In this document: positions 44,671-54,097 of the stretch, one piece after another
Position numbering within the stretch: position 1 is the stretch's first letter
Layout of the letters: each line of letters opens with the position of its first letter
Assembly (NCBI GenBank): GCA_016187925.1
Contig: JACPIS010000025.1
Span: forward strand, 62,001 to 126,000
DNA from: Opitutia bacterium
GTDB taxonomy: Bacteria; Verrucomicrobiota; Verrucomicrobiia; Opitutales; Opitutaceae
Length of the DNA stretch: 64,000 bases
Direction: 5' to 3'
The notes under the pieces: generated by a model
What the model saw: only the letters and a program-made list of their open reading frames with translations
Told to the model about the DNA's origin: nothing
Databases searched by the model: none
Position numbers and translations under genes: made by a program

Positions 44671-47600
44671 TTATTGCAGGACGGTTTTTTTGCGGCGTGT
44701 CTCGATCCAGTCGTAGAGCACGGGCAAAACAACCAGAGTCAGAAAGGTTGACGTAAGAATCCCGCCGATGACGACCGTGGCGAGCGGGCGCTGGACCTCT
44801 GCCCCGGCCCCGCTGGAGACGGCCATCGGCACAAAACCAAAGGAGGCGACCAGCGCGGTCATCAGCAATGGCCGAAGCCGGGTGAGCGTGCCCTCGACGC
44901 AGGCATCGCGCACGGTTCGCCCCTGCGCGCGCAGGAGGTTGATGAAGCTAACCAGCATGATGCCATTGAGCACGGCGATGCCGGAAAGGGCGATAAAACC
45001 GATAGCGGCGGAAATCGTGAACGGCATTCCACGTAGCGCCAAAGAGAACACTCCGCCGGTGGCGGCCAAGGGGACACACACAAACACGAGCGCCGCCTGA
45101 CGCACGCTGCCAAAGCTGGCGTAGATGAGAACAAAGATGAGCGCCAATGCAGCAGGCACGACGACGGCGAGCCGGGTGCGCGCCGTTTGCAGGTTTTCAA
45201 ACTGCCCGCCAAAGGCAAAAAAGTAGCCGGGCGGAAATTTCACTTTCGCGCGGATTTGCGCCGTCGCCTCCTGCACGAAGCTGTCCATGTCCCGTCCGCG
45301 CGGGTTGACCAGAATCGCCACCCGGCGTTGGGTGTCCTCGCGGGTGATGGAGGCGATGCGGTCGACGACGTTTAGATCCGCGACCCGTTCCAGCGGAACC
45401 TGGACTCCGTTCTCCGCGACCACGGGCAGCTGCCGGAGACCCTTTACATCGAGACGCCGGTGCTCGGGCAATCTCAACACGACCTCAAAACGCCGGTCGC
45501 CTTCGATCACGGTGCCCGCTTCCTCGCCGGCAAGCGCCGTGCTGACGACGTGGTTGATCTCGTCCACGTGAAGATTGAGCCGCCGGAGAACGTCGCGCTT
45601 GGGGGTGATTTCAAGGGTTGGCACGCGGCCCAGCGCCTCGAACTCCACGTCGCCCGCGCCGGGAATGGTCCGCAGCACATCCCGGGTGGACGCCGCGAGC
45701 GTTTCTAATTCGGTGAAATCCTCGCCGTAGATCTTCACGACGATGCTGGCGCGGGCGCCGGCCATCATTTCGTCAAACCGCATCTTGATGGGCTGGGAGA
45801 ACAGATAGATTTGTCCCGGCATGTTTGCGACGAGTTCCTGCCGGATCAATTCGATCAAGTCGTCCTTCGCAAGCGGGCGGCCATCCACCTTGCGCCACTC
45901 CGGCACGGGTTTGAAAAACACATTGGTGTCAGAGAGATTCGGCCCCATCGGATCCGTCGCAATTTCCGCCGTTCCGAGGCGGGCGTAAATGTGGCTGATC
46001 TCGGGAAACCGCTTCAAAAGAAACCGTTCGGTCTGCTCCTGAAGTTCCAGGGAGGCGCCGAGCCCGACGCTGTTTCCGCGAATCATCTGGATCGTAATCG
46101 AACCTTCGTCGAGCTGGGGAATGAACTCCGCCCCGAGCCGATTGAACATCCACCCTCCGGCGGCAAATAGCAGCACTGCCGCCGCCATCACCAGCCAGCG
46201 CCCGCGCAATGCCGTGCGGAGCAGCGGCGAATAAACCGTCTTCGCAATGCGAACCAGCCAGCCGTCGCGTTCGTCGATCCTGCCCCGCAGGAACCACGCC
46301 GAGAGCGCGGGCATCAGGGTCAGCGCCAGAACGAGCGCCCCGCCGATGGCTAGCATCACGGCGAGCGCCATGGGATGGAACATTTTCCCTTCCACGCCCG
46401 CCAGCGCCAGAATCGGCACGTATACGAGCGTAATGATGACCACGCCAAAAAACATCGGCCGGGCGACCTCGCGGGCGGAAACGTTCACCTCGTGCACATG
46501 CTCCGCGAGCGAAAGCCGCCGGCCCAGGGCATGCTGACGTTCGGCCAGATGCCGCATGATGTTTTCCACAACGACGATGGCCCCATCGACAATCAATCCA
46601 AAGTCGATGGCGCCGAGACTCATCAGGTTCGCACTGATGCGCGCCTGCGCCATGCCGGTGAGCATGAACAGAAACGAGAGCGGGATCGCGAGGGTCACGA
46701 TGGCCGCCGCACGGAAATTGCCGAGCATCGCGAACAATATCACCGCGACCAGGACCGCGCCTTCGGAAAGGTTCTTTTCGACGGTGTGGATCGTGGCCTG
46801 CACCAGATCGGCGCGGTCGTAAACCACCCGGATTTCCACGCCGGCCGGCAGCTTGGTTTGTATGTTGGCGAGCCGCTTCACGGCTTCGAGCGCCACCCCG
46901 CGGCTGTTCGCACCGGCCAGCATGACCGCGGCACCCAGCACCGTTTCGTCGCCGTTCTCCGTCGCCGTGCCCGCGCGAAACGCAGAGCCAACCGACACCG
47001 TCGCAAAATCGCCGAGCACCATGGGCTCGGCGGCGCCCGAAAACTTAACGGGCAACGCGGCGAGATCGGCCGTGGTGCGGACGCGCGTGTCGGCACGGAC
47101 GACGATCGCCTCGCCCCCGAGTTCGAGCACGCCGCCGCCGGCATTTTCCGTGCTGGCCCGCACGATGGCGGCCAGCTCGGAGAAACCGACCCCGGCCGCC
47201 GCCATTTTTGCCGGATCGGGCTCGATGACGATCTGCTTTTCGTAGCCACCGAGTGCGTTCACCTCGGCGAGGCCCGGTGTGGCACGGAGCAAAGGGCGCA
47301 CGACATAGTCGTGCAGCAGGCGCAACTGCCGGAGTTGGTCGGTCCGGTCGGCCGGCCGATTCGGGGCGCCGTCGCGATAGCTCAGTGTGTAGTGGACAAT
47401 CTCGCCCAATCCCGTGGCGATGGGCGCGAGCGTCGGGACTACGCCCGCGGGCAACTGGTCGCTGGAATGCGCCAGCCGTTCGGTCACCAGTTGCCGCAGG
47501 CGGTAGATGTCGACGCCATCCTCAAAGGTCATTGTGACTTGCGAGAGCCCGAACTTCGAGAGCGACCGCAGTTCGACCATGTTGGGCAGACCGGCCATCT

Positions 47601-47817
47601 CGCGCTCAATGGGGACGGTCACACGCAGTTCGATCTCATCGGTCGCAAGCGCCGGCACGGCGGTGTTAATCTGCACTTGCGGACTCGTGATGTCCGGCAC
47701 GGCGTCGATCGCCACGCGAAAGGCCGACCAGACGCCCACGGCCACGAGTGCCAGGGCGCAGAAGCCGATGAGTGCACGGCGCCGGATGGAGAATTCGATG
47801 ATTCGTTCGAGCATCAT
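44671..47817 (-). CDS. Heavy-metal RND efflux pump, CzcA/CusA family
   Basis: A 1048-aa inner-membrane HME-RND transporter. Proton-relay motif in helix 4 is AIDFGLIVDGAIVVVENIMRHL (DFGxxxDGAxxxxEN), the type seen in divalent-cation CzcA pumps rather than Cu/Ag CusA; this class call is from memory of the published motifs. Other signatures are SIRRRALIGF at the N-terminus, RGRDMDSFVQEA, and FGSVRQAALVFVCVPLAATGG. The ATG pair overlaps the stop of the adaptor gene. It expels Zn, Co, Cd or Ni; exact substrate uncertain. Confidence 0.92.
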   Translation of the reverse strand: MMLERIIEFSIRRRALIGFCALALVAVGVWSAFRVAIDAVPDITSPQVQINTAVPALATDEIELRVTVPIEREMAGLPNMVELRSLSKFGLSQVTMTFEDGVDIYRLRQLVTERLAHSSDQLPAGVVPTLAPIATGLGEIVHYTLSYRDGAPNRPADRTDQLRQLRLLHDYVVRPLLRATPGLAEVNALGGYEKQIVIEPDPAKMAAAGVGFSELAAIVRASTENAGGGVLELGGEAIVVRADTRVRTTADLAALPVKFSGAAEPMVLGDFATVSVGSAFRAGTATENGDETVLGAAVMLAGANSRGVALEAVKRLANIQTKLPAGVEIRVVYDRADLVQATIHTVEKNLSEGAVLVAVILFAMLGNFRAAAIVTLAIPLSFLFMLTGMAQARISANLMSLGAIDFGLIVDGAIVVVENIMRHLAERQHALGRRLSLAEHVHEVNVSAREVARPMFFGVVIITLVYVPILALAGVEGKMFHPMALAVMLAIGGALVLALTLMPALSAWFLRGRIDERDGWLVRIAKTVYSPLLRTALRGRWLVMAAAVLLFAAGGWMFNRLGAEFIPQLDEGSITIQMIRGNSVGLGASLELQEQTERFLLKRFPEISHIYARLGTAEIATDPMGPNLSDTNVFFKPVPEWRKVDGRPLAKDDLIELIRQELVANMPGQIYLFSQPIKMRFDEMMAGARASIVVKIYGEDFTELETLAASTRDVLRTIPGAGDVEFEALGRVPTLEITPKRDVLRRLNLHVDEINHVVSTALAGEEAGTVIEGDRRFEVVLRLPEHRRLDVKGLRQLPVVAENGVQVPLERVADLNVVDRIASITREDTQRRVAILVNPRGRDMDSFVQEATAQIRAKVKFPPGYFFAFGGQFENLQTARTRLAVVVPAALALIFVLIYASFGSVRQAALVFVCVPLAATGGVFSLALRGMPFTISAAIGFIALSGIAVLNGIMLVSFINLLRAQGRTVRDACVEGTLTRLRPLLMTALVASFGFVPMAVSSGAGAEVQRPLATVVIGGILTSTFLTLVVLPVLYDWIETRRKKTVLQ

Positions 47818-48266
47818 TTTCCGTCGGCACAGCCGACGCCTCCATTGATGGCCTGTAGCTCGGCAAGCCAGAGCGTGCGCGCCCCGTGCGAGACGACGGT
47901 GTCGCCTTCATACAGGCCATCGGCCACCTGGGCCCATTCGCCGTCGGTGATCCCAATCGTGACGGCCGTGCGCAGGAACCACGGCCCGTTCGCCACGTAG
48001 ACAAAATCACCTTTCACGGTCCGGACCAACGCGGCAACAGGGATGGCGGTGGCCCGGGCACCGGCGCCAAGGGGGCGCTCGGCTGCATCGGCCAGCTTCA
48101 GGCCGGCCAGTTCGCGGGCGCCGGGAGAGAGTTGAATCCCGTTGCCGGCTTTGTAAGTAGCAGCCGGGGCCGTTGCATTGGCCTGGGCCGGTTCGGCATG
48201 GGCGGCGCCACAACCGGACAGGACTATCGAGGCTGCGGCGAGGAGGAAAATCAGGCAGGTTTTCAT
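47814..48266 (-). CDS. Reduced RND adaptor lipoprotein (membrane-proximal domain only)
   Basis: A 150-aa protein with lipoprotein signal LSGCGAAHAEP. IQLSPGARELAGLKLADA corresponds to the first strand of CzcB/CusB adaptors and AIPVAALVRTVKGDFVYVANGPWFLRTAVTIGITDG with EWAQVADGLYEGDTVVSHGA to their last domain. The lipoyl, alpha-hairpin and most of the barrel (about 200 aa) are missing, which should prevent normal contact with TolC. The reading frame is intact and coupled at both ends, so it seems functional and not a simple pseudogene. Confidence 0.75.
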   Translation of the reverse strand: MKTCLIFLLAAASIVLSGCGAAHAEPAQANATAPAATYKAGNGIQLSPGARELAGLKLADAAERPLGAGARATAIPVAALVRTVKGDFVYVANGPWFLRTAVTIGITDGEWAQVADGLYEGDTVVSHGARTLWLAELQAINGGVGCADGK

Positions 48267-49546
48267 GACTTGGTTTCCACGGGGTTGAAGTCGAGGCCGG
48301 TCAGTTCCTGGAGCCTCAGGCCGGTGTCCAATGCTTCGCGCTGGGTGTCGAGCAGGGCTTCCACGGCTTCGAGGTAGGCATTCTGCAATTCAATGTAGGT
48401 GGCCACGGGCACGGCACCCAACCGGTAGTGGCGGTCAGCCAGGTCGGCGGCCTCGCGGAATTTCCCGATGGCATCCGGCGACCAGCGGCGCGATTCCGCC
48501 AGCTTCGTCGCGAAGGTATGGGTCGCGATCAGCACGTCCTTTACCAGGTTCCGCTCAGCCACCTGCAGGACGACTTCCGCCTGGCGGCGGCGGGCTTCGG
48601 CTAGGTCGACTGCGCCCCGCGCGCGGGAGGTGAGTGGCAGCGGCACGCTGAGGCTCAGGCCGATGACGGTCTCCCGGTCACCGGCGGTTTCCCGCGAAAT
48701 TGTCGGGCCGACGTTGATGGCCGGGTAGCGCTCATTGCGGGCCAGGCCCACTTCGAAGCCCTGCTGCTCCAATTCGACCCGGCGCATGCGGAATTCGAAA
48801 TTGTTCTCCCGGGACGCGGCGACCAATACGTCGTGACCGGGGATTTCGCTAAATTTCAGTTCCGGAGCATTGATCCGAAAGGTCGCCTCTGGCGAAGCGC
48901 CACGGAGCTGATTCAATTCAATCAAGGCTGATTGCAGGGCAAGTTCCGCTTCGCCGGCACGACGCTGCAGGGCAAGTTCGCTCGCTTCTATAACCCGGGT
49001 TTCGAGGAGCGGGGTGATGCCGGCCGATTCCCGGCTGAGAAACACCTCCTTGAGCGAGGCAAGCCGGTCGGCCACCTCGCGCACCGCCTGCGCCTTGGTA
49101 TTGGCCGCATAAAGACCATAGGCCAGTGCCCGGGCTCGCGCGGTGAGGGCGAGTTTGAATCGGGCGAGGCCCAGCTCCGCCAGTGCCAGCTGGCGGTTGG
49201 CAATCGCTTTCCGTAGGTCGAGACGGCCGGGCCATTCGAAGCTCTGGCGGACGGAAACGGCCCAAGCCGTGCCCTCGCCGGCGAGACTGCCGGCAGCGTC
49301 ACGGACACGCTTGTGACCAACGTCGAGGGACAACTCGGGATTGGCGAGCGAGCCGGCGGAACGGCGACCGGCCTTGGCTGCGTCGATCTCGGCCTCGTAG
49401 AATTTCAGCTCGGGATTTTGGCTGGTGATTTCGGAAACCAGCGCATCGATGGCAAGGGGATTGGGTTCCTCCGCCCGGCCCGCGCCGGTGAGGGTGAACA
49501 ACAGGAAACTGAGGATGGGAAAATGGAATTGAGATGGGACTTTCAT
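48263..49546 (-). CDS. TolC/CusC-type outer-membrane efflux protein
   Basis: A 427-aa protein with signal peptide (FPILSFLLFTLTGAGRA). The TolC fold is shown by long amphipathic helices and repeats such as ISRETAGDRETVIGLSLSVPLPLT and RARGAVDLAEARRRQAEVVLQ, with LDTQREALDTGLRLQELTGLDF near the end. It begins the pump module (TolC-adaptor-RND), overlapping the adaptor start by 4 bp. Start ATG at 49546 fits the signal peptide; upstream in-frame codons are not needed. Confidence 0.88.
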   Translation of the reverse strand: MKVPSQFHFPILSFLLFTLTGAGRAEEPNPLAIDALVSEITSQNPELKFYEAEIDAAKAGRRSAGSLANPELSLDVGHKRVRDAAGSLAGEGTAWAVSVRQSFEWPGRLDLRKAIANRQLALAELGLARFKLALTARARALAYGLYAANTKAQAVREVADRLASLKEVFLSRESAGITPLLETRVIEASELALQRRAGEAELALQSALIELNQLRGASPEATFRINAPELKFSEIPGHDVLVAASRENNFEFRMRRVELEQQGFEVGLARNERYPAINVGPTISRETAGDRETVIGLSLSVPLPLTSRARGAVDLAEARRRQAEVVLQVAERNLVKDVLIATHTFATKLAESRRWSPDAIGKFREAADLADRHYRLGAVPVATYIELQNAYLEAVEALLDTQREALDTGLRLQELTGLDFNPVETKS

Positions 49547-49649
49547 GGGCGGATTGAGGGACGCAGGGTTGGCAGGAAAAGACCGGCACGGCTGCAGGCG
49601 CACTACGGCACAGGGCAGCCACCGACGCTCCGGTTCGCGCAGGAACCGG

Positions 49650-50039
49650 TTAGGCGTTCAACAAATCAGGGGAATTCGCCGGCGCAGCCGTGCGTCGGTC
49701 GAACTGCCAGATGGGAATCCAATCTCGCGACTCGGCAATCTTGCATCGCGCCGCAATCTCTTGGATCTGCGGTTCGATACAGAGGGGGAAAATCGGAATC
49801 TCAAAAAGTGTAATCGCTGTGAGAGCCGGGATAACCTTGATGGCGGGCACGGCGTTAACGTAGTGGCCGTCTTCGACCACGCGGCAGTTGTCCTTGACCG
49901 GCTTGGTCGTGTCCTCGTCGTCACAGCAGGCGGAGGATTGGCCGACCTTGAGTCCCGCGGCTTCGAGGCTGCAGCACATAGTCGCCGGCAGCCAGAGGGC
50001 CATCAGAAGCACCGCCATAAGCTTGGAGACTCGCACCAT
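49650..50039 (-). CDS. Exported hypothetical protein heading the efflux operon
   Basis: A 129-aa protein with a signal-like segment (SKLMAVLLMALWLPATMCCS) and Cys-rich part after it (CCSLEAAG, SACCDDEDTTKP). The remainder has no motif. It is the first gene of the minus-strand operon and is followed 103 bp on by tolC. Cys pairs might bind the metal exported by the pump. No family recognised. Confidence 0.5.
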   Translation of the reverse strand: MVRVSKLMAVLLMALWLPATMCCSLEAAGLKVGQSSACCDDEDTTKPVKDNCRVVEDGHYVNAVPAIKVIPALTAITLFEIPIFPLCIEPQIQEIAARCKIAESRDWIPIWQFDRRTAAPANSPDLLNA

Positions 50040-50197
50040 TCGACCCACACCAAACCCGCAGTTGAGGCTGGGTGTCAAGTCGAGGGACATGGTTCTATGG
50101 GCCTATGCAGGGCTAATTCGGAAAATTCCAAGAGGGTCGGTCGGCAAACTCCTGACCCATAGGTCACATATCCCCCTCCCAAGACTGTGACCGAGGT

Positions 50198-50452
50198 TCA
50201 GTGTTCATGCGCGCCCGCGTTGCGGGGCCACATGGCTATCGCCACGGTGCCGGTTCCCGGCGTGCTCTCGATCCGCAACGTGCCACCGCTACGATCGATC
50301 AAATGCTGCACAAGGGTGAGACCCAGCACCAGCGCCCCGGTGGCGATGACGGTCGCACTGAGCGCCCGGCCAAGTTGCCCGCATTTTTCAGCGGGTGTTG
50401 GCCCGCCCTGGGCGGTGAAAGCATACGGGGCGTGGGAACCGCGGCCTTTCAT
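50198..50452 (-). pseudogene. C-terminal scrap of a histidine kinase
   Basis: An 84-codon frame starting 15 bp after the response regulator gene. Only the tail matches a kinase: LGLTLVQHLIDRSGGTLRIESTPGTGTVAI is the G2 box and final strands of HATPase_c. The N, G1 and F boxes, HisKA and sensor are gone, so the cognate kinase seems deleted internally. Confidence 0.7.
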
Positions 50453-50467
50453 GACAATATCAGTCGC

Positions 50468-51184
50468 TCACTCAGGTCCAGCCGGGGGTTCGATCTCACA
50501 CTCGAGCACATGCCCGATTCCGGGCAGATTTCGCAGCCAGCGCGACTCGCCGGCCCGCTCTCCCAGTTTCTTCCGGAGTCGCCAGAGGCAGGTTTCCACC
50601 GTGTGGAAATTGGGGGACTCCGCCGATCGCCAGACGACACCGAGCATCATTTCCCGGCTGACGGGTTTACCATGATGCTCCGCGAGCAGATCGAGCACGG
50701 CGTATTCAGTGCGTGTAAGGCTCACGACTTCCTTGCCTCGCGTGGCCACCTTCCGGTCGAGTTCTACCACGAGGTCACCAAAACGCAGCCGCCTCGGCGC
50801 GTGCAGTGACATCTGTGAGCGCCGGACCAGAGCCTTTATGCGAGCGAGCAATTCGATCAAATCGCATGGCTTGCTCAAATAATCGTCAGCGCCCGCTTCA
50901 AGTCCCCGGACGCGCGCGGGGATGTTGTCCACGTTGGTTAGCATCAAGACCGGTGCCCGGCAGCCACGTTGACGGAGTTCCTTGAGCGTTTTCCACCCGT
51001 CCATCCGGGGCATCTCAACATCGAGCACGATGAGAGCAGGCTTCTCGCGTGGCACCTGCTCGATCGCTTCGACCCCGTCCTTACATTCGACGACCGCGAA
51101 GCCGGCGGCGCCTAGGAACCGAGTCAGCACCAGTCGAACGGCTGGTTCGTCATCCACCACGAGGATCTTTGTCGAGGGGCGCAT
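50468..51184 (-). CDS. OmpR-family response regulator
   Basis: A 238-aa regulator: receiver with ILVVDDEPAVRLVL, phospho-Asp in LIVLDVEMPRMDGW, Thr in LMLTNVDN and Lys in YLSKPCDLIE, then a winged-helix domain with VSLTRTEYAVLDLLAEHHGKPVSR and FHTVETCLWRLRKKLG. Likely controls the efflux operon or island promoters; the phased TTGTGAG boxes next to its own start are candidate sites. Its kinase gene downstream is reduced to a fragment. Confidence 0.93.
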   Translation of the reverse strand: MRPSTKILVVDDEPAVRLVLTRFLGAAGFAVVECKDGVEAIEQVPREKPALIVLDVEMPRMDGWKTLKELRQRGCRAPVLMLTNVDNIPARVRGLEAGADDYLSKPCDLIELLARIKALVRRSQMSLHAPRRLRFGDLVVELDRKVATRGKEVVSLTRTEYAVLDLLAEHHGKPVSREMMLGVVWRSAESPNFHTVETCLWRLRKKLGERAGESRWLRNLPGIGHVLECEIEPPAGPE

Positions 51185-51240
51185 CGGCTGATTGGGGAAT
51201 TGCTGGCATTTTTATCCTAGGCATGGGAATGACACGTTCA

Positions 51241-51267
51241 TTGTGAGCTATTGTGAGTAAATTGTGA
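51241..51267. promoter_or_regulatory. Three phased TTGTGA boxes
   Basis: TTGTGAGC, TTGTGAGT and TTGTGAAC start at 51241, 51251 and 51262, that is 10-11 bp apart, in the 145-bp gap between the divergent response-regulator and chemoreceptor genes. Direct repeats at one helical turn are typical for OmpR-family binding. Confidence 0.65.
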
Positions 51268-51329
51268 ACTAAGGGATTGCACCAGACGCGCCGAACTAGA
51301 TGGGACCTATCAACCCTAGATCCACGCCC

Positions 51330-52970
51330 ATGAACAACCTGACTATCGCTCGCCGACTGGCGATCGGCTTTGCCCTCCTCGTCGCCCTCAACGCCATTGC
51401 CGCCGCGATATTCCTCTTTACGATGCGCGGGATAAAACGCGAGGTCGCCGGTATCGCCGCAGATACCCTCCCCAGCATCCACATCGTCAACGGACTCCAG
51501 AAAAGCACGCTGCTATATCGCATCCTTACCAATCGCCATGTGCTCGCCGAGGATGATGGCGAGAAACAGGACATAGATCGGCAGTGCGATGAATTGGCCC
51601 GGTCTATTCTCAAACAGATCAAGGACTACGAGCCCTTTGTCACGAGCGCGGAGGAGCGGACTCTCGCCGGGCGAATCGAGCCTGCCCTCAACGCGTTCCG
51701 TGACGCGGCCAAACGCATTCGCGTGCTCAGCCGGGATCATAAAAACCAAGAGGCGCTTGCGCTTCTCAAGGGTGACGGGGCCAGGACGTATGCCGCATTC
51801 GATGCGGCTGTGGCGGCCTGCGTTGATTTCAATGACCGGATGTCGCAGGAGCAGGTCAGCCAGGTCGATGCCGATGCGGGCCGCAGCCTGACCATGACGC
51901 TTGCGCTCAGCGCCGGTTCCTTTGTCGCTGCCGCATTGGCGGGGATTTTGATCACCCGCGGAATCAACTCACGGCTGCGCCGCGTCGCGGACGGATTGAG
52001 CGAGGGCGCCACCCAGGTTGCCTCGGCTTCCGGGCAGGTTTCCAGTGCCAGTCAGTCGCTCGCCGAGGGCGCCAGCGAACAAGCCGCGAGCCTGGAGGAG
52101 ACCAGCGCCGCGCTCGAAGAGATGGCCTCGATGACGAAGCGCAACGCGGAGAGTGCGCAGCAGGCCAAGGAAATATCCAATCAGACCCGCGCTTCCGCTG
52201 ACGCCGGCACGGCCCAGATGGAGGAAATGGGTCGCGCGATGGATGCCATCAAGAACTCGTCGAACGACATCGCGAAGATCATCAAGACCATCGATGAGAT
52301 CGCCTTCCAGACCAACATCCTCGCGCTCAATGCCGCCGTCGAGGCCGCGCGGGCCGGCGAGGCCGGTGCGGGTTTCGCCGTCGTGGCCGACGAGGTGCGG
52401 GCTCTGGCGCAACGCGCGGCGCAAGCGGCCAAGGAAACGGCCGGCAAAATCGAGGATGCGATCCGAAAGAGCGACCACGGCGTGCAAATTTCCGCGAGTG
52501 TCGCGCAAGCCCTCGGCGAAATCATGGAAAAGGCCCGCAAGGTCGATGCCTTTGTGGCGGAGATCGCCACGGCATCGCAGGAACAGAATCAAGGCATCGG
52601 GCAGGTGAACACCGCCGTCAGTCAGATGGATCAGGTCACCCAATCCAATGCCAGCAATGCGGAGGAGACAGCCGCCGCCGCCGAGGAGCTCAATGCCCAG
52701 GCCCAGGCAATGCACGAAAATGTCGTCGAGCTGCTGCGCCTCGTCGGTGGCGTCGGCGGCTCGAAACCCGCCTCTGCACTGACGCCGGTTAAGCCGGCCG
52801 TCAACCACCACACCTCAAACCCTCAACGGCTCGTCAGCACGCATCCTGCCACCATGCCGGGTGGTGCCAGTCGGCCATCCAAGGCAGCGGTTCATCGCCA
52901 GCATGAAGACCTGGATTTCCATGATTTGGTTTCGGTGCGCGCCAACGGGCGCGCTGCGAACCACACCTGA
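51330..52970 (+). CDS. Methyl-accepting chemotaxis protein
   Basis: A 546-aa chemoreceptor: membrane helix ([21 protein letters not shown]), a four-helix-bundle sensor, second helix ([21 protein letters not shown]), then the signalling hairpin with [36 protein letters not shown]. The usual 50-residue HAMP is not recognisable between helix 2 and the coiled coil. C-terminal DLDFHDLVS may replace the CheR-binding pentapeptide. No cheA or cheW is nearby. Confidence 0.92.
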   Translation: MNNLTIARRLAIGFALLVALNAIAAAIFLFTMRGIKREVAGIAADTLPSIHIVNGLQKSTLLYRILTNRHVLAEDDGEKQDIDRQCDELARSILKQIKDYEPFVTSAEERTLAGRIEPALNAFRDAAKRIRVLSRDHKNQEALALLKGDGARTYAAFDAAVAACVDFNDRMSQEQVSQVDADAGRSLTMTLALSAGSFVAAALAGILITRGINSRLRRVADGLSEGATQVASASGQVSSASQSLAEGASEQAASLEETSAALEEMASMTKRNAESAQQAKEISNQTRASADAGTAQMEEMGRAMDAIKNSSNDIAKIIKTIDEIAFQTNILALNAAVEAARAGEAGAGFAVVADEVRALAQRAAQAAKETAGKIEDAIRKSDHGVQISASVAQALGEIMEKARKVDAFVAEIATASQEQNQGIGQVNTAVSQMDQVTQSNASNAEETAAAAEELNAQAQAMHENVVELLRLVGGVGGSKPASALTPVKPAVNHHTSNPQRLVSTHPATMPGGASRPSKAAVHRQHEDLDFHDLVSVRANGRAANHT

Positions 52971-53036
52971 ACCCGGTCGCCACTCCGGCCGCGTGACTGC
53001 ACCCCAATGGCACAATGCTCATTGTGTCGTTCCGCT

Positions 53037-53459
53037 ATGTTGCTTCCACCCGCAGAGACCGTAAAAGGCAGCGATGTCCTTATCGTGGACGACGATCCCG
53101 CCGTCCGCAAAGTCATCGCGATGGCCCTCACTGCCCATGGGTACACTTGGGAGCACGCTGAAAACGGGCGGCGGGGCAGGGAGATGCTGCACCACCGGCG
53201 CTACCGGATGTTGATCACGGATATTTTCATGCCCGACGGCGACGGACTGGAATTGCTCAACTACTGCCGGGCCGCGCACCTCGACGTGCCAGTGATCGCG
53301 ATCTCCGGTGGCGGCACCCTGGCTTTGTTCGACGACGTGCTCCCGGTGGCGAGAATGCTCGGTTGCTGCGACGCGCTTGGAAAGCCGCTGTCGGTCCCGA
53401 TGCTGCTGGCGTTCACCCGGCGGCTGCTCGGTGGTGGAACAGGTGCGGCACGGAAATGA
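53037..53459 (+). CDS. Stand-alone receiver-domain protein
   Basis: A 140-aa single receiver domain: DVLIVDDDPAVRKVIAMAL, phospho-Asp in LITDIFMPDGDGLELL, AISGGG at the Thr/Ser position and a Lys in ALGKPLSVPMLLAF. No output domain. It may serve the neighbouring kinases or the chemoreceptor. ATG at 53007 is an alternative start that adds ten residues. Confidence 0.85.
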   Translation: MLLPPAETVKGSDVLIVDDDPAVRKVIAMALTAHGYTWEHAENGRRGREMLHHRRYRMLITDIFMPDGDGLELLNYCRAAHLDVPVIAISGGGTLALFDDVLPVARMLGCCDALGKPLSVPMLLAFTRRLLGGGTGAARK

Positions 53460-53526
53460 GCCGTGCCTCGTTTCCGTGCCTGCACCCAAGCATATTTGTT
53501 CCGACGTCCTTGGCGGGACCAGCGCT

Positions 53527-54023
53527 TTACCTGCCCGGACGATCGGTTTCTCGCGGGAATACTTTCGCCGCGCAGACGGGGCAGATGCCATGCGACGTGT
53601 CGGTCTTGAATTCCGGCCGTAATAATTCCTCGATCAGCATCCACCGTCCGTTGATATGGACTCGGCGGCACCAGGAACTGAGGCGGACTCATGCAGTTCA
53701 AACCGACGAAGTTCGATGCAACTAATTGAAGGCCAATATCCAATTTGACGAAAACTCAACTGCATGAGTTCGGCGAGGCGCAGGAACTTCTCCAGGTAAA
53801 CCAGGCGCTTTCCCAACCGGCGCGTCAGGATCACCGTCGGAATGGCCGCGATGATGATGGCACCCGATTCCATCAACGCCTCGTGAGGATTCGATCGGGC
53901 GGGCACGCCGAATATCACCGTGGGCAGTATCGCCAGTTCATTCAGCCAGCGAAGCATGATGAGGAGGGCGAAGCCGATGCATTCATAGACTACGAGATGG
54001 TGGATGACACGTTCCTGACTCAT
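53527..54023 (-). pseudogene. Disrupted paralogue of the 30756 membrane/zinc-ribbon gene
   Basis: The first frame (54023 to about 53725) gives a two-helix membrane part with LTRRLGKRLVYLEKFLRLAELMQL. Then about 90 bp of foreign sequence, flanked by AACTCATGCAGTT and its inverse AACTGCATGAGT, moves translation out of frame. The correct frame resumes as SSWCRRVHINGRWMLIEELL and SHGICPVCAAKVF and ends at 53527. The ribbon and order match the intact copy at 30756-31163. Confidence 0.8.
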
Positions 54024-54097
54024 TCGGAAATGTTCGTTTGTTTTTCTTTAGGAATGCATCCGCCGCGCGGTGTAACACCGGCACCGGCGACGGATGT

